From Mesaphorura yosii (lineage: Eukaryota; Arthropoda; Collembola; Poduromorpha; Tullbergiidae), in NCBI GenBank assembly GCA_009869945.1, contig WIXG01000161.1:1-64000 (forward strand): a stretch of DNA of 64,000 bases, read 5' to 3'. The notes under the pieces were generated by a model. That model saw nothing but the letters and a program-made list of their open reading frames with translations. It was not told the origin of the DNA and ran no database searches. The position numbers were made by a program, and so were the translations under genes. Positions 10,248 to 20,192 of this stretch are shown one piece after another; the stretch's first letter is position 1, and each line of letters begins with the position of its first letter.

Positions 10248-11661
10248 ATGAATTCCTTGGTACGTGCTCCGTGCTTGCGACAAGCCTAACATTTTACCGG
10301 ATTTGACTCACTTGTGATTCACAGGTCTTGCTGCCATTTTTGGCCGCTGCCTGCTTGGCAGCACCCGCTGGAATCCACCACACCTTTCCTGCAGGCACGG
10401 CTCCAGTGCTCGCCGCCGCCCCTGTCGCGGTGGCTCCAGCGCCAGCCCTCACTTACACCGCCCACGTTCCAGTGACCAAGACCGTGCACTACGATGTGAA
10501 GAACGTTGTTACTGGATACACCTCCCAAATCATCAAGCCCGCTATTGCCGCCTACACAATCCCAGCCCTCACTGTCCCTGCCGCTGTTGCCGCTCCAGCT
10601 CCAGCCGCTCCCGTTGTAGTCGCAGGTGATGTAGTTAGACAGGAAACCCAACCTCCACCTCCTTCTCCTCCCTCCACTCCTTGCTTTCCTCAGGTACCTG
10701 GGTTCCCTCTGCCACCAGGCACAAACGCATGCGAGCCAGGTCAAAGTCCACAGTTCCCTCAGGTTCCTCCCGCACAACCCTCTGATCCTGAACCCGTCCA
10801 GCCTGAACCTCAACCTCAGCCCCAGCCGCCTCCACCACCTTCTGGTGGCGAAGGCGAAGTAGTGTCCCCACCAGACCCAAGCCAACCTCCCCAAGATCCT
10901 GAGAATGAGAACCCTTCCTCAGGCCCCTCCTTCCCAGCTTTCCCGGGTGGCCTTCCCGCTTTTCCTTCTTTCCCTTCACATCAGTTTGTTCAAGGTGTTA
11001 CTCTAATTCCAGAACAACAGCCCGTGGTTGTTGAACAACCTGCCCCACAACCAGCCCCGGTCCCAATCGCACCAGCTCCCGCCCCAGCGGCTCCAGCCCC
11101 TCCCCCGGCTGGTGTCTCCAGCGATGACACAGTGCTCGTAGAGAACCCAGAATTCAGAAGCGCGGCCCCTGCTCCGGCACCAGTAGACACTTACACTGCT
11201 GCTGTAGCCGCCCCTGCGGTTCAAACTTACGCTGCCGCAATTCCGGCAGTCGCACCAGCTCCAGTCGTTTTAAGAGCCGCAGCTCCACCATTCGAACACC
11301 TCGTAACCAAGGAAAGGGTAAGGAAATTTAGGTCTCTGTTTCGATGGCATATTTAACTTGTAATCTGTCCCAGGTTCTGGCTCCAGTCCGCACCCACACC
11401 CAAATCACACCTCAACTGACTCAAGTCCAGCCTGAAGTTCACGTCCGCAGGGTTATCCAGGATGTTGCCGTCGATCAGCCCGTGTATCACACTCCAGTCG
11501 TGCACGAAACGAAAGTGGCACCTCCGCAGGTGTACCACCATACCACTTACGCTGCAGCTCCACCAACGGTCGTCCATCACCACACGAACAGCTACTCGGC
11601 TGTGGCCCCAGCATTGCACTATGCCGCTGCTCCAGCTCCAGCCTTGCTTAAAGCCCACTAA
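10248..11661 (+). CDS. Proline/alanine-rich cuticle-like secreted protein
   Basis: Three exons, 10248-10259 (MNSL), 10325-11317 and 11374-11661, give about 430 aa. The joined N-terminus is a signal peptide ending near CLAAPAG. An N-terminal segment with YTAHVPVTKTVHYDVKN and many AAPAP motifs is typical of low-complexity arthropod cuticle proteins. The middle (about residues 105-230) is a proline-rich stretch with PQPQPQPPPPP and two cysteines. The last exon is His/Tyr/Val rich, with repeated VYHHTT and VVHHHTN. There is no RR chitin-binding domain. An AATAAA overlaps the stop codon and another lies at 11704-11709. It is probably a structural extracellular protein; the exact family is uncertain. 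Confidence 0.8.
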
Positions 11662-12116
11662 TAAATTTATTGACCAGCCAATGTTTCCCACGAAAATTGA
11701 TCCAATAAACCTGAAGCGAATTTTTTAAATCAAAGTATGTACCTGCCGATCACTGATCTGAGCTGATCGAGGTGGACGAGATCCTTTGTGTTTGTTCCAA
11801 TAATCGTGGCTTCAATAACGTCAATGCAATTCTACCGTCGCTGTGGGCGTGCATTATCGATCAAACAAGTTACAAAACCACTGCACAGTCAAAGGCCTTT
11901 TCAAACAAACAGCACAAATCAAATTTCGTTCTGTTAAGCAAAACTTGAGTGGGCAATATTGTAGGATTTGCCTTTCGCAAGTTCAATCTTCATTACCTCC
12001 TCAGTTAAAATGAGCAAAAAGGAAGATTTCTATTGTTAGTTTTCAAATTGACTACGTCCGGTGCGTGATTTGCTTGGTGCTGCTTGGTTTAATTAGAAAC
12101 CGAAGACTAATTCAAA
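11662..12116. other. Intergenic region, no gene seen
   Basis: About 455 bp. It contains the second polyadenylation signal of the upstream gene (11704-11709). Nothing else was recognised. Confidence 0.4.
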
Positions 12117-12629
12117 ATGGAGTGCGCCTGGTTTCCCAATAATGGCCCAATGATGACATCGGAGCCTCACAGGATTCCAGGTAAAACACCCACATCTTTA
12201 TACCGTATCTGCTCTGAGGATCGTGCTTACTGAGGCTGAACCATTTGTTCCAAGGCTACATGGGCTGCGTTCCACAATACAAGTACAACTTCGGAAATAC
12301 CTTCGGAATTCAAACTAATCGCCTGTTCCTGGACCCGTGCGTTCAAATGAGGCCGAGATCAAATCCCATCGGAAGCAGCTACGTAACAGCCTGCCCATTC
12401 CGCTGTAATCTAGTCTACCGCGTTTGCGAACCTGTCATTTCCACGTACGATGGTAAGCTATGTCGTGAACTTGAACCGAGTCTACCAATGCGGTTTTACG
12501 AAGCCATCACGTAATACTTCTTTCTTTTATTCTGCTCAAGGTCATGTTCCAGGCGAACAATTCATTCCAGGACAGCGTCGTGGTGTGTCAACTCGAAACG
12601 CGCTCAAGTACATGACATACAGAGTTTGA
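12117..12629 (+). CDS. CIMIP2/FAM166-like ciliary microtubule inner protein
   Basis: Three exons, 12117-12180, 12255-12452 and 12541-12629, all joined in phase 1, give 116 aa. The first junction creates HRIPGYMGCVPQYKYNFGNT. This matches my recollection of the CIMIP2/FAM166 (DUF2475) signature, in which a His/Ile-Pro-Gly-Tyr-x-Gly motif is followed by PQ-x-K-x-x-x-G-x-T-[FY]-G. Family members sit inside ciliary and sperm-tail doublet microtubules. Seven cysteines are spread over the first 80 residues. The C-terminus is basic (GQRRGVSTRNALKYMTYRV). The gene is small and lies just upstream of Gr copy 5, with no obvious functional link. Family assignment is from memory of the motif and is moderately sure. 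Confidence 0.65.
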
Positions 12630-12910
12630 GTTGTGCCCTGCAGTCACGCGCCGCCAAGACTTCCATTAAGAAATTAACTCACTCATTATAACACCTTCAT
12701 TACAAAATTATCTGATAGATTCTCATTGCCTTATTCCTAATGCCAAATTCATGTCTGTCAATAATTGCTGTACAAAATTGCTTCATTAAATGATCCATAT
12801 TGCAATGAATCATCTTATCCATGTCAATATTTGAGTGTTGTGACTCACTTGACAAATTGCATCTAATGCTTAATGAGATTAGTTTAGTCTGCTGTACACG
12901 ATAGAGAAAA

Positions 12911-14529
12911 ATGGCTGACTCCAAATTCTTCGAACATTTTCTTTACGACATTCAATTTTGGGCTGTCTGGAATGTGAAGGTGTTTGGCTATCTGACCTTG
13001 AGCTCATGGCGTGGGAAAACGCTGACAATTTCAACGGTCTGGAGCTGGTCGAGATGGTACCCCGTCCTCCTCACAGCTCTTACTTTCCTCGTGACAACAT
13101 TTTATTCTCTTGGTTTGCTGAACGAACACAGCCAAGGTTGGTACATTACAGCCATCGGATCAACGGAACTCTTTGCCTTCACCATCGCCGGGTCGCTGGC
13201 TTGTTTCGTCGCGATTGCGTACCGAATTCACGCTAATTTCGAGGCTTCCGCTGCTCTTGCGTTCTGGCACAGAACACATGCTCTGTTGGAATTAATTTCC
13301 CAAAATGTAGCCAGTTTCGAGAAATATGCTGCACTGTTCTATAAATGTCGGGCGACCAACCGTCGTAATTTCATTTTGGCCCAGGGCTCGGCGGTTGCTG
13401 CCATCATTGGCCTGAACATAGTTTACCCTCTGCTGGTAGACAAGTTTTGGTGGAAGTTCTTGAGTGGGAGGTTCCCAAGTAATTTCGAAATCGTTTGCAA
13501 TTTGTTCTGGGGATATACACTCATGGCTCACGTTGCGTACGGAGTTTGGGTGACGAGTTTCCTGCAGGTTTACCGATGTTCTATCCGAATTGTGGGTGAG
13601 GAACTTAAAACATGTCTTTTGGGCACTGCGGTCGGCAAGAACTCAAGCAACAGCATTGCAATTACATCCTGGAACAAAAACTTGGAGTTCAGCAACGAGT
13701 ATACCACGACGATTAAAAAAGAGTGCAAACTGAGGAGCTCGGCAATGTCCGCTAGCATGAACGCAATTGTCCAAGTTCACGTTTCTGATCTGGCTGTTCG
13801 CCAATTTCCAGCACCACAGCTGCTGGTTGACTCCAAAGTCACAAACTGCATAAAAATCTACTACCAAATTGAAGAGGAAATCCAGGCGTTCACAAAGTTC
13901 TTCGGAAACAAGCTGATTGTGGAAATTTTGCTTCATACGGCCTACATTCTTCTTTATCTCTTCATCGGCCTGGCGCACATCGGCACCCGAGACGGCGATC
14001 TGTCGATTCAGATTGGGTTGGGCGCACCTCTGATTGCGTACTTGGTTTCGTTGTACAATCTTGGAACCAGCTCGTCAAGACTGGTGCAAGAAAGCGATGG
14101 AGTTCTGTCAACCCTTGAGGAGCTGACACTGCAGAAAAATGTCCATTTCGAGTTGAGACAAAAGGTGAGCTTGAAATTTTGAGGATAAATGAATACTCAT
14201 TTTCACATAACTGAGAACGGACTTCTCGTAGATTCAAACCCTGATGATTAGAATATCTGCTAAACCACCGGAGCCCGATCCAGGAATGTATTTCAAGCTG
14301 AACCGGAGCCTCATAACAGCTGTAAGTGCCTCATTAGAGCTTTTGTGAGTGCGATATTCTTGATGCTGAAAGTCTGGAATGGTTTTAGATTGCTTCAGCC
14401 ATTACCACGTATCTGGTAGTTCTTCTACAGTTTCGTGCTGCCGACAACTCCGATTCAACAACCACGCTCACCTTTCTAGCTCGACAAAATTTCACGAATG
14501 AAATTCCTGTATTAGAAACAGATGGTTAA
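12911..14529 (+). CDS. Gustatory receptor, copy 5 (divergent, three exons)
   Basis: Exons 12911-14164, 14232-14321 and 14389-14529, all phase 0, give about 494 aa. The N-terminus (FLYDIQFWAVWNVKVFGYLTLSS) aligns with the other four but is clearly more divergent. A loop of about 90 residues sits before IYYQIEEEIQAFTKFFG. The last exon carries TYLVVLLQF. Compared with copies 1-4 it has one extra intron, just after the LRQK motif that they encode without interruption. It lies 6 kb from the array, on the same strand. The inferred role is a chemoreceptor channel with unknown ligand. Confidence 0.87.
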
Positions 14530-15198
14530 ATAGAACTAGTAAATGAATAATGAATTCTTCTTCTGGTCCCCTTAATATAAAGTATTTTGAAAGTTTTATT
14601 GAAGCAAAAACAAGATTGAATTACAAGATGGCAATTCCACATTGAACAATTCGTGTTAGGTTAGCTTTCTTTATAAAAGAGTCTTGTGTTACTGCCCAAT
14701 GCGCACATCGTCATGATTTCGCGTTGAAATCGTGAAAATGCACTGTAAACTTCGTTACGTCGTCTTCTGGCCTGAAGTCATATAGAAAGCGTACGTGAAA
14801 TTGCTGAACTTCAAATCACCGTACCAATAACTTGCAAATTCTGTATTGCGTTGTATCATACCTGAAATATTTCTCGTTTCTACATACGGAAATTGTGCTT
14901 GTAACTTCGCATTGCATTTCCTCTTAACGTAACCACGCGTATTCAGTGTGTATTATCTCGTTACGAAACGACGCTTACAGAGTCAATGCTGTTAATGCAC
15001 TGTTTTGATTATATTTCGTAATAGACATAAATATTGACAATATTGTAATTGTGGAGAAACGTCGTTGAAGATTTCATACTGGCCATCTTGAGCATGTATG
15101 AGTCTCATCAGGCTAGCACTTTGATTTCCTTCTCAGTGTACGCTTGTTCCTAGTCCAGTATACACGTTCCGAATTAGTCAAGTTTTATCAATTTAAAA
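14530..15198. other. Intergenic region, nothing recognised
   Basis: About 670 bp of AT-rich sequence with no coding frame supported. Confidence 0.4.
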
Positions 15199-16670
15199 AT
15201 GAGTGCAAACACAAAAGAGAAGCCACTGAAATTGTTTTCAGTTGTCTATTTTCAATTTGAACGTCGATACGCGGTGGTTCCATCAAATTGGCTGGATAAT
15301 GGAAAAGAAGTCTGTTTTTGGCCTGGGCCGAAAACCAGAAATCCGACTCAGCTGGTAAAGAATCCATTTTCGCAACCAAACAAGAGCTTCACGAAGTTTA
15401 ATGTTCAGTTCGTAAAATCGTACGGTAAGAAGATAGAAAAGTTGACCTCGCGATAATGTACTGGATACTTATGACCTTGTACTTCACCAAGCTACATTTC
15501 TACAGATTCATTCGACAAGGCTGAACAGAAATCAGCATCACTGAAGCAGTCAAATTTGATGGACATCGACTCAAGCGAATGCGAGCCGCCCAATCCACTA
15601 CATGTGAAATTAGAAGAGCAAGATCAGCTGGTGGCTCCAGCATCATTTCTGTGTAAGAAATTCATTGTTACTTGTTCATTTCCGCCCTATGTAAAGTTAC
15701 TTAGACTCATTTCATGTTCACGTTTTTTACTTCCAGACCAAGAACAGAACAATCGACACGATTTGATCCACGAAGTGGATGAGCCACCACCACACACATA
15801 TCAGCCGGTTCCGCTAGATCATTCCTCCGATAGCATTCAGGTTGTGTATCAAGATGAAACTGAGGTTGAAAAATTAAGGAAGCAATTTGAAGGTGAGCAG
15901 AAGCATGTTATGCTTCCTTTTATAATAGACTAAGTCACTTTTTGTCTCTTTAGTTTTTGCAGGGGCATCCTTCACCAAATATGAGCAAATACTGGGAGAG
16001 CTGCGCGATCTGAAGAAATTACTTCGACAAGTTTTGGCTCAGCAAGTGAAAGCAGCGGCGAACCAGTTAGTGCACAGATACCCAACTCTGCCACTAAAGA
16101 GCACGACTGAGTTGAACGAGACGGAGATCTGCATTCAGGATCCTGAACAATTTAAATTTCTGGTAAGGCTTCCATGCAATTTCCAGGAAATGCACCGTTA
16201 ATAAAATCACTCATTCTAAATTATCCCAAAATGTATTTAAGGTTGCAGAACTCAAACGTGTTGGTGGTCATAACGTTAGCAAGACAGTATACAACTGCCT
16301 ACGTCGGATGTTCGTAAAATCACTTGCCAAAAAGATTCGTCTTACTGCTTCATCTGGTAAACTTGCTTTTGGTGGGTTACGATTGGCCGATGCTCTTCGT
16401 GGTGAGTATAGATATAAATTATAAGAATTAAACTGCAACCTTACTAAAAGTTGTTTTGTCTAACTCAATTTAATAGAAGCTGTAAGGTCAATATGGGATG
16501 AGAAATCGGCCAGCGAATCTATTGTCAACGACTACATGGGAAAGTACTTCCGGAACACCATTGAGAGAAAGAAAGACAATGGAGACTCCACGACGGAGGA
16601 TACAGAAAGCGGTGACGAGCGTCATGGCACAGATAACGTTGCAACCAACGCCGTCGTCGGCCAACACTGA
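15199..16670 (+). CDS. DUF4806 domain protein
   Basis: Six exons (15199-15424, 15506-15652, 15737-15892, 15963-16162, 16242-16401, 16477-16670) join in consistent phase to 360 aa. The N-terminal part (LFSVVYFQFERRYAVVPSNW, FWPGPKT) is the usual leader of this family. The middle is acidic and linker-like, with a short coiled-coil-like stretch (ELRDLKKLLRQVLAQQ). The DUF4806 domain spans about residues 240-320, with LPLKSTTELNE, then KRVGGHNVSKTVYNCLRRM and KLAFGGLRLADALREAVRSI. The family is common in arthropods, often multi-copy, and of unknown biochemical function; some copies resemble transposon-derived proteins. Intron 2 (84 bp) is stop-free and divisible by three. The next DNA downstream is a transposon relic. 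Confidence 0.82.
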
Positions 16671-16679
16671 CAAAAATTA

Positions 16680-17970
16680 GCAAAATGCCTCGACTTCTGC
16701 CACCCCATCTGTTCTCCGTTCTCAGTGTTTGTTCAGTGAAGAAGAAAGCGAGTGCATTGGTACCGTTGAACCTGTTACCTGCTTAAATAACGTTAGTCTG
16801 CCAAAGCAAAACACTATTTCATGTAACTCTGGAGCTACGTTAGGAAGTAATAAACGTTATTGGTCACTCAGAAATAATATTCCAACTCCTCATTATCAGA
16901 ATTGCTAAAAATAATTCAAAAATAGCACCCATCAGGTGCCCTTCCCATTGATACTAAGACATTACTCAAAACCGAACGTTGTAGTCCCGTCAACTAAAAT
17001 AGCAGCCGGTGAATACTATTACTTCGGAATAGCACAAAAACTTGTACGCATTATTAAACAGGGTGTGCAAGTCAGTGATCGGCCCAAGTTAGAGCAACAT
17101 TCGGGTTTAAATTTGATAACGCTAAAAATAGGAATTGATGGTCTGCCGGTTAGCAAAAGTTCGAACATACAAGTCTGGCCCATTCTCGTAATAGTTGATC
17201 TGGATAGCGATAGACAGCCCTTAATAGCTGGCATTTTTTGTGGGAACCAAAAGCCTCGGTGTGTGTCAGAATACTTAAGTCACTTAGTACAGGAAGTTAC
17301 CGACCTTTTGGGGCCCACTCCGAGTAGACTGAAAAGTTGTATATTTCCTTCCTTGAAAGCGGGGTACATGAGCACCGCTCATGGCGGACATCCTCGCTTC
17401 CCGGTTCCATCCTAACACGTTTTCCTAATGATTCCTCTGCGCCTTCCGTACCGCTAACTACTTGAGCATTAGGAAGAATTTGAATAAAATTAAATTGGTG
17501 TGTCATTTGTCGTTGCAGTTTCTAACCTCACTCTCAGTTACAATGCCCAGACATCTGAACTGTGCCACTTGCAACGCAAGGTTTGCTCTTCAAGCGAAGA
17601 AATATAAACTCACCTACGACTCTAACCTGCGTCGATCAATTAAAGCACACCGACAAGACCCATTCTACAACAGCGACCGCGACCTCATCTTGTTCATTTG
17701 CAACAAGTGTTACGCGTACTTTCAGCGGCGTTTGAGCCATGACTCTGAGCGGCATTAAGAGTTTCTGCGCTCTTCATCTGAGAATGAAAATCATGATTCG
17801 TCTGACACTTCAGATATCACCGACTCAACAAAGCACGTCCCTCCGGAATCAAACGGCAGCTTCATCATTGTGTCTGTACGGATCTCTGAAAGGAAATGTT
17901 TTCACTGCTCATCCACTGCAGATCGGCAGTAACATGACCGCCTTTTGCTTGAGAAAACACTAAAAGTTGT
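16680..17970 (+). mobile_element. Decayed DNA transposon or retroelement relic
   Basis: Three coding fragments follow one another in different frames. 16.69-16.91 kb is an open Ser/Cys-rich stretch. 16.94-17.41 kb encodes GEYYYFGIAQ followed by LKIGIDGLPVSKSSNIQVWP, IAGIFCGNQKP and EYLSHLVQE, a pattern seen in transposon-borne proteins of invertebrates whose superfamily I cannot name with certainty. The segment LPIDTKTLLKTER just before it is one frame off, which implies a frameshift. At 17.54-17.94 kb a Cys-x2-Cys protein start (MPRHLNCATCNARF) is interrupted by an in-frame TAA after HDSERH and continues to RKCFHCSST. No intact transposase or clear terminal repeats were found, so this is a non-functional remnant. 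Confidence 0.6.
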
Positions 17971-18221
17971 GAACCCATTCCTTGACAGATTCCACTTGCT
18001 TGCTCGGATGAGACTTCTCCAGTGCCTCTGCCCAAAATTCGGAATCCTCTATTGAACTTATCCGCCGAGACCATGGATGCCAGAATCATGGCCGATGTGT
18101 AAGGCGGTTCATTTGGATTCGTTCCTGGACGGTATTTTTCGTGTCTTAAGAAGTGATTAAGATATTCAAACACCAGGTCACAATAGGGATTGGCATAGAA
18201 CACCTTCGTGGACTCCGACAT
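17865..18221 (-). pseudogene. Degenerate zinc-finger gene fragment (related to 19-kb gene)
   Basis: A minus-strand frame of 118 codons beginning MSESTKVFYANPYCDLVF. The segment FYANPYCDLVFEYLNHFLRH aligns with FYFCKYCQHKFGYLNQFIRH of the zinc-finger gene at 18.8-19.6 kb. The first zinc-binding cysteine position is Asn here, so the finger cannot fold normally. The downstream half overlaps the transposon relic on the other strand. It is probably a decayed duplicate; a short functional protein cannot be excluded. Confidence 0.5.
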
Positions 18222-18808
18222 TTGCGTAGTTGATACTTGCGTTAGTTATTGGTCTGAATTTTTCTAATAATATCTTGCCTTCACATCTTGAATGTCGAGT
18301 TCGACGTTTCCTTTGTGAAGTGCTTGTTTTTTTTCAATTCACCAGTGTCCGTTTGCTCCAAGGTCACCTTCGTGAAAGAATTTCTTTTAATCTGTGCCCA
18401 GAAAATTTTGCATTAGCTTACATTTCACCTAACAAACCCGCGAGGTTTCTAAAACTTATCACAATCTAAGAATCCTCAATGGAGCTAACAGGCTAAGAAG
18501 TTCTATTTCAGTGTTGATGACTTTATCTAGAGAATTATTCGATCGTTCACCTCACCGGTTTATCGTTGAAGGCGAAGCAAAAATCGCTGAATGTTTTCAA
18601 TTTACAACCAGCAAGCTTCTGTCTCTGGAGTCCAGTACATGTGTAGACAGGCGAGAAGCGGTGAAATGAGTCTTCGTTGTTTGAGCACTTGATTAACATT
18701 ACAGACAGTTGATATTTATTTTCAAAACCAAGGAAGTCAGTTTACATTTAAAATCTATAATTGCATTTATGACTACAAGAGCCGGAAATTCACATCAGCT
18801 TATCAAAG
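18222..18808. other. Intergenic region, nothing recognised
   Basis: About 590 bp, AT-rich, with no supported gene. It lies between the degenerate finger fragment and the 3' end of the zinc-finger gene. Confidence 0.4.
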
Positions 18809-19642
18809 TTAATTATTTTTTAAGTGAATGTTTTTCGTATGGCTCCACAAGTTTTCATGGGAAGAAAACCGTGCTGGACAATGTGGGCATTGAATCGGTT
18901 GTTCTCCGGTGTGGGTTCGAATATGCTCTATCAACCGAACCCGGACTCTGAACGTCTTCGAACAGTAGTGGCAGGCAAAAGGCTTCTCATCCGCATGAGT
19001 TCGGATATGGTCCTTCAGTTTGTGACCGTAGCGGAATGCTTTTGAAGTACTACATTTGAACGGTTTGGATTCTGAATTTGGGGTTGATTTTTGTCCTTGT
19101 TCGAAGCTTGCTGCCTGTTCACATTCTCTGCTAAAAAATGACCGCTTAGTATACCGGCAAGAAGTGGATTGGATTCCGCCATGAAGGAAATCACTCCATC
19201 TCCGGTTTCCAGATTTACTGTCGACTGAATAATAAATTCGGAGAGAGATCTTGTTCTGTGTTGAATTCTGGGGTGATTCTTTACATGTCGAATGAACTGA
19301 TTTAAATATCCAAACTTATGCTGACAATATTTACAGAAGTAAAAGATAGGCACTCTTTGACCTGACGATGGTTCTGATTTCGCTTTTGATTGGAGTCCTA
19401 AACTACTGCCCGCTGTAGAATTGTCAGTACTTAGTCCAGCTAAGTCGTCGGCACAACTGTTAAATGCGCTAGACAGCGACGACCACTGCATCTATAGAAT
19501 ACGTGCGTAATTGTTAATTATGTCTGGAAAATTTCTGGAAATTATTTCATAACGTACAGAGCGATCTTACCACGGGTATTTTCGCATTCTGTTCCTTGTC
19601 CTTCGTCTCTAAGTTAGCCAAATCTGATTCGATTCGCTTCAT
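18809..19642 (-). CDS. C2H2 zinc-finger protein, with a frame discontinuity
   Basis: Exon 1 at 19642-19571 (24 aa, MKRIESDLANLE..., phase 0) joins exon 2 starting at 19491. Exon 2 carries a single finger FYFCKYCQHKFGYLNQFIRH. A second block, read in another frame from about 19120 to 18809, encodes KPFKCSTSKAFRYGHKLKDH, then a canonical finger FACHYCSKTFRVRVRLIEH with HTGE-type linker, then CPHCPARFSSHENLWSH and a short tail. The first of these three lacks its second cysteine. Either an intron with a weak donor connects the two blocks, or a frameshift has broken the gene; I could not find a consensus splice that fits the phase. Expected role if intact: DNA-binding transcription factor. Confidence 0.6.
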
Positions 19643-20192
19643 GGATGAACGTTGGACAACACCCTCTCAAAGGTTCGATATTGAGTCCGCAGCTTCGGGG
19701 AGAAGATGGAAGGAATGCAAAATAGTTAAACCAACAATTCTCCACTGCATTATCCCAACTATTCCGCGGTCAAGAAGACGAGATCAAATGGACAAGGCAA
19801 AGGATAAGGACAACGAGAGCTGAACTAACACGAGACACGAAAAGCACAAAACTTTGGCATTTCAGTGCTTTCTTCGTTTACAAAAGTACGGCTGTGAGGA
19901 GAGTAAGTACGCGGTCATGGCCATGGACTGCTACTCATCACTTTTCTCTGCAATGAGAGCAAAAATTGAACTCCCACGAGGCTCCCGTGACAGTCGTGAC
20001 ACGAAGTAATTAATTCGGATCGGATATATGTGATGCTGGAGAAACATAATTTATGTGTGATGACAGAGGAGGGAAGTGCGGCGCTCCATCGAGTTTTATA
20101 TGTTGTACTACTGTATTTTTGAGATCTAAACAGAGCCTAGAGGCAAACGATGCCCATTCGGTTTCATTCCAAACAGTTTGGAATGTCTATTC
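19643..20192. other. Intergenic region, nothing recognised
   Basis: About 550 bp between the 5' end of the zinc-finger gene and the 3' end of the Methuselah-like gene, both on the minus strand. No gene is supported. Confidence 0.4.

Noticed and set aside
15653..15736. Stop-free, 3n intron in the DUF4806 gene as a possible regulated retained intron
   Set aside because: With about 70 short introns in the window, several stop-free 3n introns are expected by chance; only the Gr copy 3 case was kept because it alters a conserved end.
18901..18930. gggttcgaa stretch resembling a tRNA B box
   Set aside because: It lies within the coding sequence of the zinc-finger block on the other strand and has no matching A box or cloverleaf.
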